A stretch of 64,000 nt of DNA from Lentilitoribacter sp. Alg239-R112 (GCF_900537175.1 NZ_LS999833.1:558001-622000), one strand, 5' to 3'; shown: positions 9,754 through 18,836, counted from the stretch's first letter. Program-made: numbers and translations. The notes: a model not told the origin generated them from the sequence alone.

Positions 9754-9793
9754 AGCACTGCTGAACCCGCCTCCAAGCGGGAACAACAGTGCT
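9754..9793 (-). promoter_or_regulatory. Two-tier hairpin between sqdB-like and bcsB-like genes
   Basis: AGCACTG at 9754-9760 pairs with CAGTGCT at 9787-9793, and inside it CCCGC (9766-9770) pairs with GCGGG (9777-9781). It fills the 67-bp gap between the two genes. No U-run follows on the minus strand, so RNA processing or attenuation is more likely than full termination. Confidence 0.5.
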
Positions 9794-9800
9794 GAGTTAG

Positions 9801-11006
9801 TTAAGCTGCTTGCGGATCTTGGACCACGCCAGGACGTTGATTTTCTGTCCAGGTTGAAACACATGGGATCATGTGCATGCGACATCTGTCAGCAAAGCGC
9901 ATTGCAATATCCTGCGTTTCTTCCAACAATCCCTCTTCCAATGTAATCGGATTTAAACCCAAGGTGATGAAGGTTTTATTCGAAACACGAAGGTCGTTTT
10001 CTGCCGCCTCATTGCGTGGATTGTCCACATTGGCAATTTCTGCGCCTGAAACTTTGGCCACGATTTCTGCCAAATAACGAACCGTATGAGTTTCTGTCAT
10101 TTGATTTAAGATTTTCACCTGACCATCTTTTTCAGGTGGATTTGCAACAGCCAGAGCCAAACACTTAACAGTGTCCTGAATATGGATAAACGCTCGCGTT
10201 TGTCCACCGGTGCCGTGCACGGTCAAAGGATGACCAACAGCTGCTTGCATGAGGAAACGATTTAGAACAGTGCCATAATCACCATCATAATCGAAACGGT
10301 TGATCAAGCGTTCGTCCAGCCTGGTTTCTTCTGTTTGAGTGCCCCAGACAATGCCCTGATGCAAATCAGTTATACGTAGGCGATCATTCTTGGCATAGAA
10401 TTGAAACAACAATTGATCCATAGATTTTGTCATATGATATACGCTGCCCGGATTGGTTGGATACAAGATATCACGCTGAAAAATTTGGTTGTCGTCACCT
10501 GGTACATAGACTTTCAGATAACCCTCAGGAATCTCCATTCCATCATCGTCGTAGCCATAAACACCCATTGTTCCTAAGTGAATAATATGTGGCTCAAGTT
10601 TGAGCTGGGTAACTGCAGCCAGAACATTATGTGTTGCGCCAATGTTGTTGCTAACTGTGTAGCGTTTTTGACTTATCCCTTTCATGGAATACGGTGCTGC
10701 GCGCTGTTCGCCAAAGTGGATAATTGTGCTTGGTTTTAGTTCCGCGAGCAATTCTTCTAAACGTTGATACTCTGCTGCAACATTGAAATTTTCAAAGGCG
10801 ATATCTTTGCCCGTTGCCTCTTTCCATGCTGCCAACCGCTCGTTCATAGATTTAATTGGTGTCAGGCTATTGGCGCCCAAGCTCTCATCAATTTGACGAC
10901 GTGAGAAATTATCCACAATCGTAACTGCATAACCTTTTTGCGACAGGTGTAACGCTGTAGGCCAACCACAAAATCCGTCACCGCCAATTATAAGAATATT
11001 TTCCAT
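9801..11006 (-). CDS. sqdB: UDP-sulfoquinovose synthase homologue (SqdB family)
   Basis: An NAD-dependent SDR-family sugar nucleotide enzyme. SqdB converts UDP-glucose and sulfite to UDP-sulfoquinovose. Family marks are dense: GGDGFCGWPTALHLS (dinucleotide-binding loop), LTPIKSMNERLAAWK, HFGEQRAAPYSM, LGTMGVYG, Tyr-x3-Lys in SVYHMTKSMD, and GHPLTVHGTGGQTRAF. An in-frame ATG exists at 11015, but AAAGG (11016-11020) directly abuts it; the ATG at 11006 has proper spacing and gives 401 residues. No sqdC/sqdD lipid-synthesis genes are adjacent; instead BcsB-like and GT2 genes follow on the same strand, suggesting a polysaccharide precursor rather than sulfolipid (inference). Confidence 0.82.
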   Translation of the reverse strand: MENILIIGGDGFCGWPTALHLSQKGYAVTIVDNFSRRQIDESLGANSLTPIKSMNERLAAWKEATGKDIAFENFNVAAEYQRLEELLAELKPSTIIHFGEQRAAPYSMKGISQKRYTVSNNIGATHNVLAAVTQLKLEPHIIHLGTMGVYGYDDDGMEIPEGYLKVYVPGDDNQIFQRDILYPTNPGSVYHMTKSMDQLLFQFYAKNDRLRITDLHQGIVWGTQTEETRLDERLINRFDYDGDYGTVLNRFLMQAAVGHPLTVHGTGGQTRAFIHIQDTVKCLALAVANPPEKDGQVKILNQMTETHTVRYLAEIVAKVSGAEIANVDNPRNEAAENDLRVSNKTFITLGLNPITLEEGLLEETQDIAMRFADRCRMHMIPCVSTWTENQRPGVVQDPQAA

Positions 11007-11401
11007 TTTTCGCATCCTTTGTTACCGCCTGTCGGAATTGACCTGTACAAATTAGATCTGCACATCCGGCGTTTATGGGATCAACATACGATGATGAAAA
11101 ATGGATTTCTCACGTCTGGGTGTATAGATGCGCAAGGAAATGGGTAGATTGGATACTCGTTTGGGGTCATGGGCTTAGCAGATCGGATAGAAAGACTATC
11201 CTTTCGGATATAGAATAAAGGAAATCTGTCTCATTCAAGCGTTAGGCAGATCGGTTGGCTACAAAACGGCCTTCTACACATAAGTATAGCCGCATATACG
11301 AATGCTCTCCCGACTATCTTTTTCATCTCAAGACGTTCACCGCGCGTGCGCCTACATTCAATCAAAAGAAATAATAGCGCCGCAGCGCAAGGAGAGTTCC
11401 A
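11007..11401. other. 395-bp divergent intergenic region
   Basis: A control region between the sqdB-like operon (minus) and the RTX gene (plus). It has no coding frame of interest. It holds the second copy of the inverted repeat (11184-11210) roughly midway, and a good ribosome site, GGAGAG, just before the RTX start. No other element is evident. Confidence 0.6.
11184..11210. promoter_or_regulatory. Operator-like inverted repeat, copy 2
   Basis: On the minus strand it reads TATCCGAAAGGATAGTCT and then CTATCCG. Copy 1 at 3195-3212 matches 17 of the first 18 bases; the half-sites GGATAG/CTATCC are 5 bp apart here and 4 bp apart there. It lies about 180 bp from both the sqdB-like start and the RTX start, so it could serve either or both. 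Confidence 0.6.
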
Positions 11402-14400
11402 ATGGCACGAAAGATTTATGGTACAAACAACAATGACACTCTAGAAGGTGGCGCGGGTGCTGACATTATAAATGCGAAAGCTGGTGATGACATTGTTTCA
11501 ACAGGGGCTAGCGCAGACAAAGTTTTTGGAAAAACCGGAGAGGACACAATCACGCTTGGGTCTGGATCCGACAAAGCATACTCTGGGCAAGACGATGATT
11601 TTGTCGATGGTGGCAACGGTTCAGATATTATCTACGGCGGCCAAGGAAATGACGTGCTCTATGGTGGCGACGTTATCCAGCCTGAAGGAGCGGACAATTC
11701 TGCTGGAGGCATAGATGATAAAATTTGGGGTGGTTCTGGCAACGATGAAATATACGGCCAAAGCGGGAATGATCGCCTTTTTGGTCAAAATGGTGAGGAT
11801 GTTATCTCCGGTCAGGCGGGAGCCGATGAAGCCTATGGTGGGAAGAATAGTGATGTGCTTTCCGGCGGCTTGGGCAATGACATTCTCGATGGCGGAGAAG
11901 ATGCTGATATTCTGAGTGGGAATGAAGGTAGCGATACACTCAAAGGCGCACATGGAACAGATATTCTATCAGGTGGTTCTGGTAATGACGAAATCCATGG
12001 CGGTGATGATAATGATACGGGCTACGGAAACGAGGGCAATGACCGCATGTTTGGCGGTTCAGGAGCGGATGTTCTAAGTGGCGGCACCGGGGAAGATTTC
12101 ATACAAGGTGACAGCGGCAATGACGTTATTCACGGTGAAGAAGGTGATGATGTCATAAATGCTGGAGTTGGAAATGACACAGTTTATGGTGGCGAAGCCG
12201 ATGACGAGATCAATCTTTACGATGGTAATGACATAGCCGTTGGCGGTGCGGGTGAAGACAATATAGATGGAGGAAATGGAGATGACCTTATCTATGGTGA
12301 TAAACTCGCGGTCAATATTTTGTCAGAAAGCGCTGAACACGTTGGACAATCAATCGCACAATTTAGCGGGTCTGACTGGACCGTTGTTGAGAATGCTGAG
12401 ACAGGACAATCAGAGATGTCCCAGAGCGTCAACACCAATGTGAACACGACTTACACTATTAGCATTGATGTTGCGGCGAACTTCGCTGCAGGTCTGACAT
12501 CAGGGGCTGTTGAAGTATTGTGGAACGGGAATGTAATTGACAAAATCGAAGTTCAAACGGGCGTGTTTGAAACCAAGAACTACGATGTTTTAGGCGCAGG
12601 CAATGGCACCGGATTGATGATCCGCACCGCTGAACCGGAAAATGAAGCGTCTTCGATTTATGATACAAGCGGTCCGATTTTTTCATATGAGAAAATAATC
12701 GATCTCGGCAATGGTGCCATCACGGTTGATGCATTTGCTCCCGGGCAAGCCAAGTTATTTCAGGTCATCAGTGGGCAGTTGCAGGTTTTTGATACTGCAA
12801 CACAAACATATATTGGTGCAGGACCAGAAACCGGTGTGAAAGTAAATGCAATCGGTCTGAATGTAGAAGACGACCTGATCTATGGATATGCAAAAGCGTC
12901 AGGCAAAGATACCCTGGGCCAGACAATAGCAGATAACAGTCTTGTTATGATGGATGCCAAAGGCCAGATATATAAACTGGGAGACGGTGATTATCCGGAT
13001 TTCGTTGGTGATTTTGACGGAAGAGGTAACCTTTGGACGTTCCACACAACATTGGATCGTGTCACAAAAATCGACGTCGATAATCTTGATGCTAACGGAA
13101 ATCCCGCCGTCGAAACATTTTATTTCCCGGCCGATTTAAGCAAAAACAACATGTATGATGTTGCGTTCAATCCACAAAATGGAATGTTCTACGGGGTCGT
13201 TGCACCCAATATTCCCGGCGGTCAGGGCAAAATCATAATGATCGATTTGACTGAAGTCGAAAATGGCGACCAACCAGTTATCGCCGAAATACCTATCACC
13301 CATTCTCAAGTGAATGAAACTCTTTACGAAGGCATGGCGAAAGGTGCCTATGGGGCCGTCTTTATGGACGGGCTTGGCAATCTCTATACAGGCCTCAATA
13401 ATGGTGACCATGACCTTTCAGCCAATACGCCAGATAATGGCGGAGTTTATCGCATCGTTTTTGATGAGGCCGGTCGCGAAGCCACTGCAGAGTTAATGGC
13501 TGCATCACAATCCACCGGAAACAATGATGGCGCAATGGATACACGTGGCAATGATCCTTTTGCAGATGTTGATGCCACTGCAAATGTCCTCGTTAAAAAC
13601 ATCAAAGTTGTTCAAACCGAAGGTGAAGGTTGGAACGACATAATCTTTGGTGGTCTGGGCGATGACGTCGTATACGGCGGTGGTCGTGATGATAATATTA
13701 ATGGCGGCTTGGGTGACGATACCCTTTACGGTGAGGCAGGACTGGATTTTATTTATGGCTTGGAAGGCAATGATGAACTATTTGGTGGCTCCGGTAATGA
13801 CAGCCTTTTTGGTGGTCTCGACAACGATAATATAGATGGTGGCTTAGGAAACGACACTATTTCTGGCGATGAAGGTGATGATATTCTGCATGGTGATGCT
13901 GGAAATGATCTTATCAACGGAGGTGACGGTTCTGATGCGATTTTTGGCGGAGACGGACGAGATGCACTCTCGGGAGGATTGTCCGATGACACGTTAGAGG
14001 GAGGATCTGGCAACGATATTCTCAATGGTAATGAGGGTGCGGATTGGCTCTCTGGCGGTAGCGGAAAAGATGAGTTATTCGGAAATACTGGCGAAGACTA
14101 TCTGCTGGGCGGAGCTGGTAATGATGTTCTAAACGGAGGCGCCGGCAATGATACGCTCAATGGAGGTTCAGGAAATGATAATCTGCTGGGCGGCTCAGGC
14201 GCTGACACTCTGACGGGCGACAGTGGAAACGATCATATTCATGGCAATGAAGGCAATGATCAGATCAACGGAGGAGCCGGCATTGATGTCATTATCGGTG
14301 GCTCTGGATTAGACATAATATCAGGTGGAACTGGTGGTGATCGTATTTTTGGCGGCTCGGACGGGGATACGATCTTCGGTGATGCGGGTAACGATCAACT

Positions 14401-14803
14401 TAACGGCGAAGCGGGCTCAGACATAATTCGCGGAGGAAACGGTGCTGATACCATCTCTGGAGGAGACGGAGATGACTGGATAGAAGCCGGGAATGGACGA
14501 AACATATTATCAGGTGGCGATGGCTCTGATACTTTTGTCTTCCTATCAGACAATGGATTTCATCACGACATCATCACTGATTATCAATGCTATGGCGAAA
14601 ATGCCGACACGATAGATCTGGCTAGTTTTCAGTTTCTTGATAACTATGAAACGATTGAAGATTGGCAATCTGATTGTATTACCTTTGGTGAAAACAATAC
14701 TATTCAGATCAAACTCGGATATTGGCAAAGCATTATTATTGAAGATAGTTTTGAAGCAGGATCAAGCTTTATGCCAACATTTATCGACACATTGGATTTT
14801 TAA
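11402..14803 (+). CDS. RTX-type calcium-binding secreted protein with inserted beta-rich domain
   Basis: An extracellular protein of 1133 residues with no Sec signal. Arrays of GGxGxDxxx nonapeptides, which bind Ca2+ as parallel beta-rolls, occupy about residues 8-300 and 745-1045. Between them (about 301-740) lies a non-repeat part: a beta-sandwich-like segment, then a propeller-like region with motifs such as NLWTFHTTLDRVTKIDVD and YDVAFNPQNGMFYGVV. The last ~80 residues (FVFLSDNG, DTIDLASF) resemble the C-terminus of type I secreted RTX proteins. No type I ABC/HlyD genes are in the window. The gene is divergent from the polysaccharide operon and shares its repeat; an adhesin or matrix role is inferred. 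RBS GGAGAG precedes the ATG. Confidence 0.85.
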   Translation: MARKIYGTNNNDTLEGGAGADIINAKAGDDIVSTGASADKVFGKTGEDTITLGSGSDKAYSGQDDDFVDGGNGSDIIYGGQGNDVLYGGDVIQPEGADNSAGGIDDKIWGGSGNDEIYGQSGNDRLFGQNGEDVISGQAGADEAYGGKNSDVLSGGLGNDILDGGEDADILSGNEGSDTLKGAHGTDILSGGSGNDEIHGGDDNDTGYGNEGNDRMFGGSGADVLSGGTGEDFIQGDSGNDVIHGEEGDDVINAGVGNDTVYGGEADDEINLYDGNDIAVGGAGEDNIDGGNGDDLIYGDKLAVNILSESAEHVGQSIAQFSGSDWTVVENAETGQSEMSQSVNTNVNTTYTISIDVAANFAAGLTSGAVEVLWNGNVIDKIEVQTGVFETKNYDVLGAGNGTGLMIRTAEPENEASSIYDTSGPIFSYEKIIDLGNGAITVDAFAPGQAKLFQVISGQLQVFDTATQTYIGAGPETGVKVNAIGLNVEDDLIYGYAKASGKDTLGQTIADNSLVMMDAKGQIYKLGDGDYPDFVGDFDGRGNLWTFHTTLDRVTKIDVDNLDANGNPAVETFYFPADLSKNNMYDVAFNPQNGMFYGVVAPNIPGGQGKIIMIDLTEVENGDQPVIAEIPITHSQVNETLYEGMAKGAYGAVFMDGLGNLYTGLNNGDHDLSANTPDNGGVYRIVFDEAGREATAELMAASQSTGNNDGAMDTRGNDPFADVDATANVLVKNIKVVQTEGEGWNDIIFGGLGDDVVYGGGRDDNINGGLGDDTLYGEAGLDFIYGLEGNDELFGGSGNDSLFGGLDNDNIDGGLGNDTISGDEGDDILHGDAGNDLINGGDGSDAIFGGDGRDALSGGLSDDTLEGGSGNDILNGNEGADWLSGGSGKDELFGNTGEDYLLGGAGNDVLNGGAGNDTLNGGSGNDNLLGGSGADTLTGDSGNDHIHGNEGNDQINGGAGIDVIIGGSGLDIISGGTGGDRIFGGSDGDTIFGDAGNDQLNGEAGSDIIRGGNGADTISGGDGDDWIEAGNGRNILSGGDGSDTFVFLSDNGFHHDIITDYQCYGENADTIDLASFQFLDNYETIEDWQSDCITFGENNTIQIKLGYWQSIIIEDSFEAGSSFMPTFIDTLDF

Positions 14804-14843
14804 TGAGGTGATTTTCATTCGGGTAAATTCCTGCCCTCTTAAC

Positions 14844-14874
14844 TGACAAATTTATGGCTTTCATGAATTTGTCA
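14844..14874 (+). terminator. Possible terminator after the RTX gene
   Basis: TGACAAATT (14844-14852) pairs with AATTTGTCA (14866-14874), with a 13-nt loop that can pair further (ATG/CAT). There is no clear U-run after it, so the assignment is moderate. Confidence 0.4.
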
Positions 14875-15014
14875 CACTGCACCGTTATTGTGCATTCAAC
14901 GATCAGAGGCAATTTTAGAAACAATTCATAGCTTACAATTTAATCCAGCATCGGTGACTTTCCGGGTAAAATCATAGCATGACTTGACTCATAAAGTTAT
15001 GTGTGTTCAATTTG

Positions 15015-15028
15015 TGGAAACGTTTCCA
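15015..15028. promoter_or_regulatory. LacI-family operator TGGAAACGTTTCCA
   Basis: A perfect 14-bp palindrome with the central CG typical of LacI/GalR operators. It ends 15 bp before the lacI-type start codon at 15044 and just upstream of the ribosome site, so the bound repressor would block expression of its own gene and, through it, the downstream transporter genes. Confidence 0.8.
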
Positions 15029-15043
15029 TTGGGAGGTAGAAAC

Positions 15044-16102
15044 ATGAGTACCAAAGTTACTATCAGGGATGTTGCTAGTCTGGCTGGCTGCAGCATCGCG
15101 ACTGTATCCAGAGTGCTCAATAAATCGGGCCCTTCAAGTGTAGAGAATCAAAAGCGCGTCTTAGCAGCGGCTAAGACGCTTAATTTCGAGTTTAATGAAG
15201 TTGGGCGCTCACTTCAGCGACAGGCATCAAAAACGCTGGGCGTAATTGTACCTACAATTTCCAACCCTGTTTTTGCTGATGCAATAGAAGGCGTTCAAGA
15301 ATGTGCATCTGAAAACGGCTATCGAATATTGCTTGGTTTTGCCAACTATAACACCAAGCAGGAATTGAAGAGCCTAGAGACATTGCTTGCTCATCAGATT
15401 GATGGCGTTGTTCTGACAGTTGGGGATATTGAAGATAGTCCTGCAATCAAACGTCTGGAGCAAAGTTCAACGCCATACTGTTTGATGTTCAACCAATCCA
15501 GAAATCCAGGCAGCCCAACGGTTTGTGTAGATAATGCTTTGGCAGCGCAAAAGGTGGGTGAAGAAATTTTTCAACTCGGGCACACATCGGTTGCATTTCT
15601 TGCGGTGCGAATGAATTCTTCTGACAGATCTCGCCAGCGCTACGCAGGTCTTTGTGAAGCAGCAAGACTGGCAAAGATGCCTAAACCACCTATTGTGGAG
15701 GTTAATTATGAACCCTCAAATCTTGAGGTATCTTTAGCTAAATTGTTTGCGGAGAAGCCTGATGTTGGAGCGATATTTGCATCAAATGACATGTTGGCCC
15801 TCGCTTGTATACGAGCGCTTAGAGCCATCAATAAACGCGTCCCTGAGGATGTCAGCATTGTCGGTTTCGATGGAATAGCAATAACGGACCTGGTCCAACC
15901 AAGCATTGCAACGGTACTGACGCCTTGCCGCGAAATGGGTAAACAGGCAACTGCATTGGTTATAGATGCGTTACAAAATAACCGAAGTGTTACACCCCAA
16001 GCTGTAATGCTTCCATTCGAATTTCGTTCTGGTCAGAGTTTAGTTTCCAGCCAGACGAATGTGTCGACACGCGAGCTGCAACCCGCGAGTCGACTATCAT
16101 GA
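15044..16102 (+). CDS. LacI-family transcriptional regulator
   Basis: A DNA-binding repressor with a periplasmic-binding-protein-like effector domain. The N-terminal HTH reads VTIRDVASLAGCSIATVSRVLN and the hinge-core boundary is near residue 55. The effector domain includes LGVIVPTISNPVFADAIEGV, DGVVLTVGD and ASNDMLALACIRALR. The ATG at 15044 follows GGGAGGTAG with good spacing and gives 352 residues; the frame also extends upstream to 14984 but that start would cover the operator. It is 40 bp upstream of the ABC transporter genes, so it probably controls them. The inducer is unknown; a transported sugar or phosphorylated ligand is the natural guess. Confidence 0.9.
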   Translation: MSTKVTIRDVASLAGCSIATVSRVLNKSGPSSVENQKRVLAAAKTLNFEFNEVGRSLQRQASKTLGVIVPTISNPVFADAIEGVQECASENGYRILLGFANYNTKQELKSLETLLAHQIDGVVLTVGDIEDSPAIKRLEQSSTPYCLMFNQSRNPGSPTVCVDNALAAQKVGEEIFQLGHTSVAFLAVRMNSSDRSRQRYAGLCEAARLAKMPKPPIVEVNYEPSNLEVSLAKLFAEKPDVGAIFASNDMLALACIRALRAINKRVPEDVSIVGFDGIAITDLVQPSIATVLTPCREMGKQATALVIDALQNNRSVTPQAVMLPFEFRSGQSLVSSQTNVSTRELQPASRLS

Positions 16103-16142
16103 CCACCCCAGACAATTTCAAATCAAATGGAGTAACAGACAA

Positions 16143-17141
16143 ATGAGATATATACTTGGAACTGCATTAGCAGCAACACTTTTGGTCACGATACCTGTGA
16201 GTGCCGAGGATTCAATTTGCTACAATTGCCCACCTCAATGGGCGGATTGGGCAAGCATGTTAAAAGCGATTGATAAAAATATCGACGTTCAAATGCCACA
16301 CGACAACAAAAACTCGGGCCAAACATTGAGCCAGTTGATTGCGGAAAAAGCATCGCCAGTTGCCGATGTGGCTTACTATGGTGTTACCTCAGGCATTAAA
16401 GCTGCCAATGAAGGTGTTGCCGCAGCATATAAGCCAAAAGGCTTTGATGATGTTGCTGAAGGTCTAAAAGATCCAGAAGGCCGTTGGGTCACAATTCATT
16501 ACGGTACGCTCGGTATGTTCGTTAACAAAGACGCCCTAGGCGGTGCACCTGTACCAGCTTGCTTTGCCGATCTAAACAAGTCCGAATATAATGGCATGGT
16601 TGGATATCTTGACCCATCCAGTGCATTTGTTGGTTATGCTGGTGCAGTTGCTGTCAATCGCGCCTTTGGAGGGGATCTTGATAATTTTGATCCAGCAATC
16701 AAATACTTCAACGAACTAGCAAAAAACAACCCGATTGTCCCGAAACAAACATCATATGCTCGTGTTGTATCAGGCGAAATTCCGATCCTGTTTGACTATG
16801 ATTTCAACGCTTATCGCGCCAAATATACAGAAGGCGGAAACTTTGAATTTGTTATCCCTTGCGAAGGCACAGTCGTCGTTCCTTATGTGATGAGCCTTGT
16901 GGAAAATGGTCCTAAACCTGAAGTTGGTAAGAAGGTATTGGATTACATCATGTCTGATGAGGGGCAAGCAATCTGGACGAATGCATTTTTGAAACCTGCT
17001 CGCCCGGTGAAACTTGCGCCTGAAATCGCAGCAAAATTCTTGCCGGACAGTGAATATGCCCGTGCTAAACCAGTAGATTATGCCAAGATGGAAAAAGTCC
17101 AAAAGAGCTTCGGTGAACGCTATCTCAACGAAGTGAAATAG
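16143..17141 (+). CDS. ABC transporter substrate-binding protein
   Basis: A periplasmic ligand-binding protein of 332 residues. The signal peptide is residues 1-21 (ending PVSA before EDS). The body has the two-lobed extracellular solute-binding pattern of the iron/polyamine/phosphonate group: SPVADVAYYGVTSGIKAA, GRWVTIHYGTLGMFVNK, and a C-terminal LDYIMSDEGQAIW segment seen in this class. The ATG at 16143 follows GGAG; an upstream extension to 16059 overlaps lacI and lacks a signal peptide. The genes that follow are two permeases, an ATPase and a phosphodiesterase, so the ligand may carry a phosphoester group. The exact substrate cannot be read. Confidence 0.85.
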   Translation: MRYILGTALAATLLVTIPVSAEDSICYNCPPQWADWASMLKAIDKNIDVQMPHDNKNSGQTLSQLIAEKASPVADVAYYGVTSGIKAANEGVAAAYKPKGFDDVAEGLKDPEGRWVTIHYGTLGMFVNKDALGGAPVPACFADLNKSEYNGMVGYLDPSSAFVGYAGAVAVNRAFGGDLDNFDPAIKYFNELAKNNPIVPKQTSYARVVSGEIPILFDYDFNAYRAKYTEGGNFEFVIPCEGTVVVPYVMSLVENGPKPEVGKKVLDYIMSDEGQAIWTNAFLKPARPVKLAPEIAAKFLPDSEYARAKPVDYAKMEKVQKSFGERYLNEVK

Positions 17142-17171
17142 ACTTTTATCACACGCTTATTTAAGCAAACC

Positions 17172-17193
17172 GGGGAGCGGTTTTCTGCTCCCC
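17172..17193 (+). terminator. Strong intercistronic hairpin after the binding-protein gene
   Basis: GGGGAGC (17172-17178) pairs with GCTCCCC (17187-17193), followed by TAATATTTCTT. In ABC operons, such a stem after the binding-protein gene usually gives partial termination or protects the upstream mRNA, so the binding protein is made in excess of the permeases. Confidence 0.65.
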
Positions 17194-17215
17194 TAATATT
17201 TCTTGGATTATTATC

Positions 17216-18031
17216 ATGAGCCCCCGTTCTTTTTTTGTAATATGTCTATTGCCTCTGTCGATATTTACTCTGGCGTTTTTGGCGCTGCCGCTAGTTCGTC
17301 TGTTTGTTTCGTCCATTAGCACGGAATCAGGCTTTGGCATTTACGTCGAGATTTTAACAAACCCGCGGTACATGAGAAGTCTGCTACAAACCGTTCTAGT
17401 ATCAGCTGCCGTAACTGTTGCTGCATTATTTATCTCCACAACTTCCGGATTATTTTTAGTACGTAACCAATTTGCAGGACGGGGCGTATTAATTTCCGTG
17501 CTCACCTTTCCATTGGCGTTTCCTGGTGTGGTGATTGGTTTTCTTATTATTTTACTGGCTGGTCGACAGGGGCTTTTCAATATTTTGGCAAAGGATCTAT
17601 TCGATGCGCGGCTTGTGTTTGCTTACTCAATGACTGGCTTGTTTTTTGGGTATCTGTATTTTTCTATCCCGCGTGTTTTGCTCACGGTCATGGCAGCCGC
17701 CGAAAAACTTGATTTATCTTTGGAAGAAGCTGCTCGCTCTCTTGGCGCTTCGCCAATAGCAGTATTACGCGACGTCATCTTGCCGGCATTGACCCCTGCC
17801 CTCATTGCAGCAGGTGCAATTGCGTTCGCAACGGCCATGGGTGCGTTTGGAACTGCATTCACCCTGGCGACAAACATCGATGTATTGCCCATGATCATTT
17901 ATACCGAGTTCACGCTCTCAGCTAACATTGCCATGGCCGCTGCACTATCGGTTGTATTGGGCCTTGTGACATGGATTTTACTTGTCATCAGCCGCTCGCT
18001 TACTGGCGGCGCCATTGCGGCGGCGGGGTAA
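17216..18031 (+). CDS. ABC transporter permease, first subunit
   Basis: An inner-membrane permease of 271 residues with about six membrane segments. The EAA loop that contacts the ATPase is at about 165-185 (LEEAARSLGASPIAVLRDVILPAL), with the conserved EAA and G. The layout resembles polyamine/phosphonate-type (PotB-like) permeases. It lies 74 bp after the binding-protein gene, with a hairpin between, and 4 bp before the second permease. Confidence 0.88.
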   Translation: MSPRSFFVICLLPLSIFTLAFLALPLVRLFVSSISTESGFGIYVEILTNPRYMRSLLQTVLVSAAVTVAALFISTTSGLFLVRNQFAGRGVLISVLTFPLAFPGVVIGFLIILLAGRQGLFNILAKDLFDARLVFAYSMTGLFFGYLYFSIPRVLLTVMAAAEKLDLSLEEAARSLGASPIAVLRDVILPALTPALIAAGAIAFATAMGAFGTAFTLATNIDVLPMIIYTEFTLSANIAMAAALSVVLGLVTWILLVISRSLTGGAIAAAG

Positions 18032-18035
18032 CGTC

Positions 18036-18836
18036 ATGAAAAAAAGATCATCAAGCTTCATCTTTCAACTGACAGTAACTTTGCTGGCCTGCGCATTCCT
18101 GCTTGTACCCGCAATAATGTCAATAATGGCGGGCTTCACCGTCAATTATTTCCAAGGCATCTCCAGCGGGGTGACAACAAAATGGATTATTGAAGTGTGG
18201 GGGCTTTATTCTGATAGTATAGTACGCTCAATCTTGCTGGCAATTGCCTGTCTGATTAGTACGCTCATTATTGGTATACCAGCAGCTTACGCTCTTAATC
18301 GAATGGGGCCGCGAAGTTCCCGCATATTAGAGGAATTTGTCTCTCTGCCTTTATCAATTCCTGGCCTCGCTCTGGCTTTGGCTTTATTGCAATTGTATGG
18401 CAGCATGAAAGGATTTCGAATTTCTTCCTGGTTCATTCTATCAGGCCATGTTCTTTACACACTGCCCTTTATGATCCGTTCTGTTCTGGCCGTTTTTGCA
18501 GCCATTGATCTAAAAACACTTGAAGAAGGCGCCAGTTCCCTTGGGGCTACGCCGTGGCAACGGTTTCGCGATATTGCGATCCCTAATGCCATGCCGGGAA
18601 TATTGGCTGGTTCATTGACGGTCGTTACATTGTCGATCGGTGAATTTAACCTGACATGGATGCTACACACCCCTTTAACAAAAACACTACCTGTGGGTCT
18701 AGCTGATAGCTACGCGTCCATGCGACTTGAGATAGCGTCTGCCTACACACTGGTGTTTTTCGTCATGATCGTGCCGCTTCTGATTGCTCTGCAATGGGCA
18801 TCAGCGCGCGCGCAAGCTATAGGAGATATACGATGA
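18036..18836 (+). CDS. ABC transporter permease, second subunit
   Basis: An inner-membrane permease of 266 residues with about six membrane segments; its EAA motif reads LEEGASSLGATPWQRFRDIAIP. It is the PotC-like partner of the preceding gene. The ATG at 18036 (MKKRSSSFIF) follows GGGGTAACGTC; an earlier in-frame ATG at 17982 would overlap the first permease by 50 bp and is less likely. Its stop overlaps the ATPase start (ATGA at 18833-18836). Confidence 0.88.
   Translation: MKKRSSSFIFQLTVTLLACAFLLVPAIMSIMAGFTVNYFQGISSGVTTKWIIEVWGLYSDSIVRSILLAIACLISTLIIGIPAAYALNRMGPRSSRILEEFVSLPLSIPGLALALALLQLYGSMKGFRISSWFILSGHVLYTLPFMIRSVLAVFAAIDLKTLEEGASSLGATPWQRFRDIAIPNAMPGILAGSLTVVTLSIGEFNLTWMLHTPLTKTLPVGLADSYASMRLEIASAYTLVFFVMIVPLLIALQWASARAQAIGDIR

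Noticed and set aside
11402..14803. Regular DNA repeats that might look like a CRISPR array
   Set aside because: The periodicity is 27 bp, degenerate and in frame; it codes for RTX nonapeptides. No CRISPR array was seen in the window.
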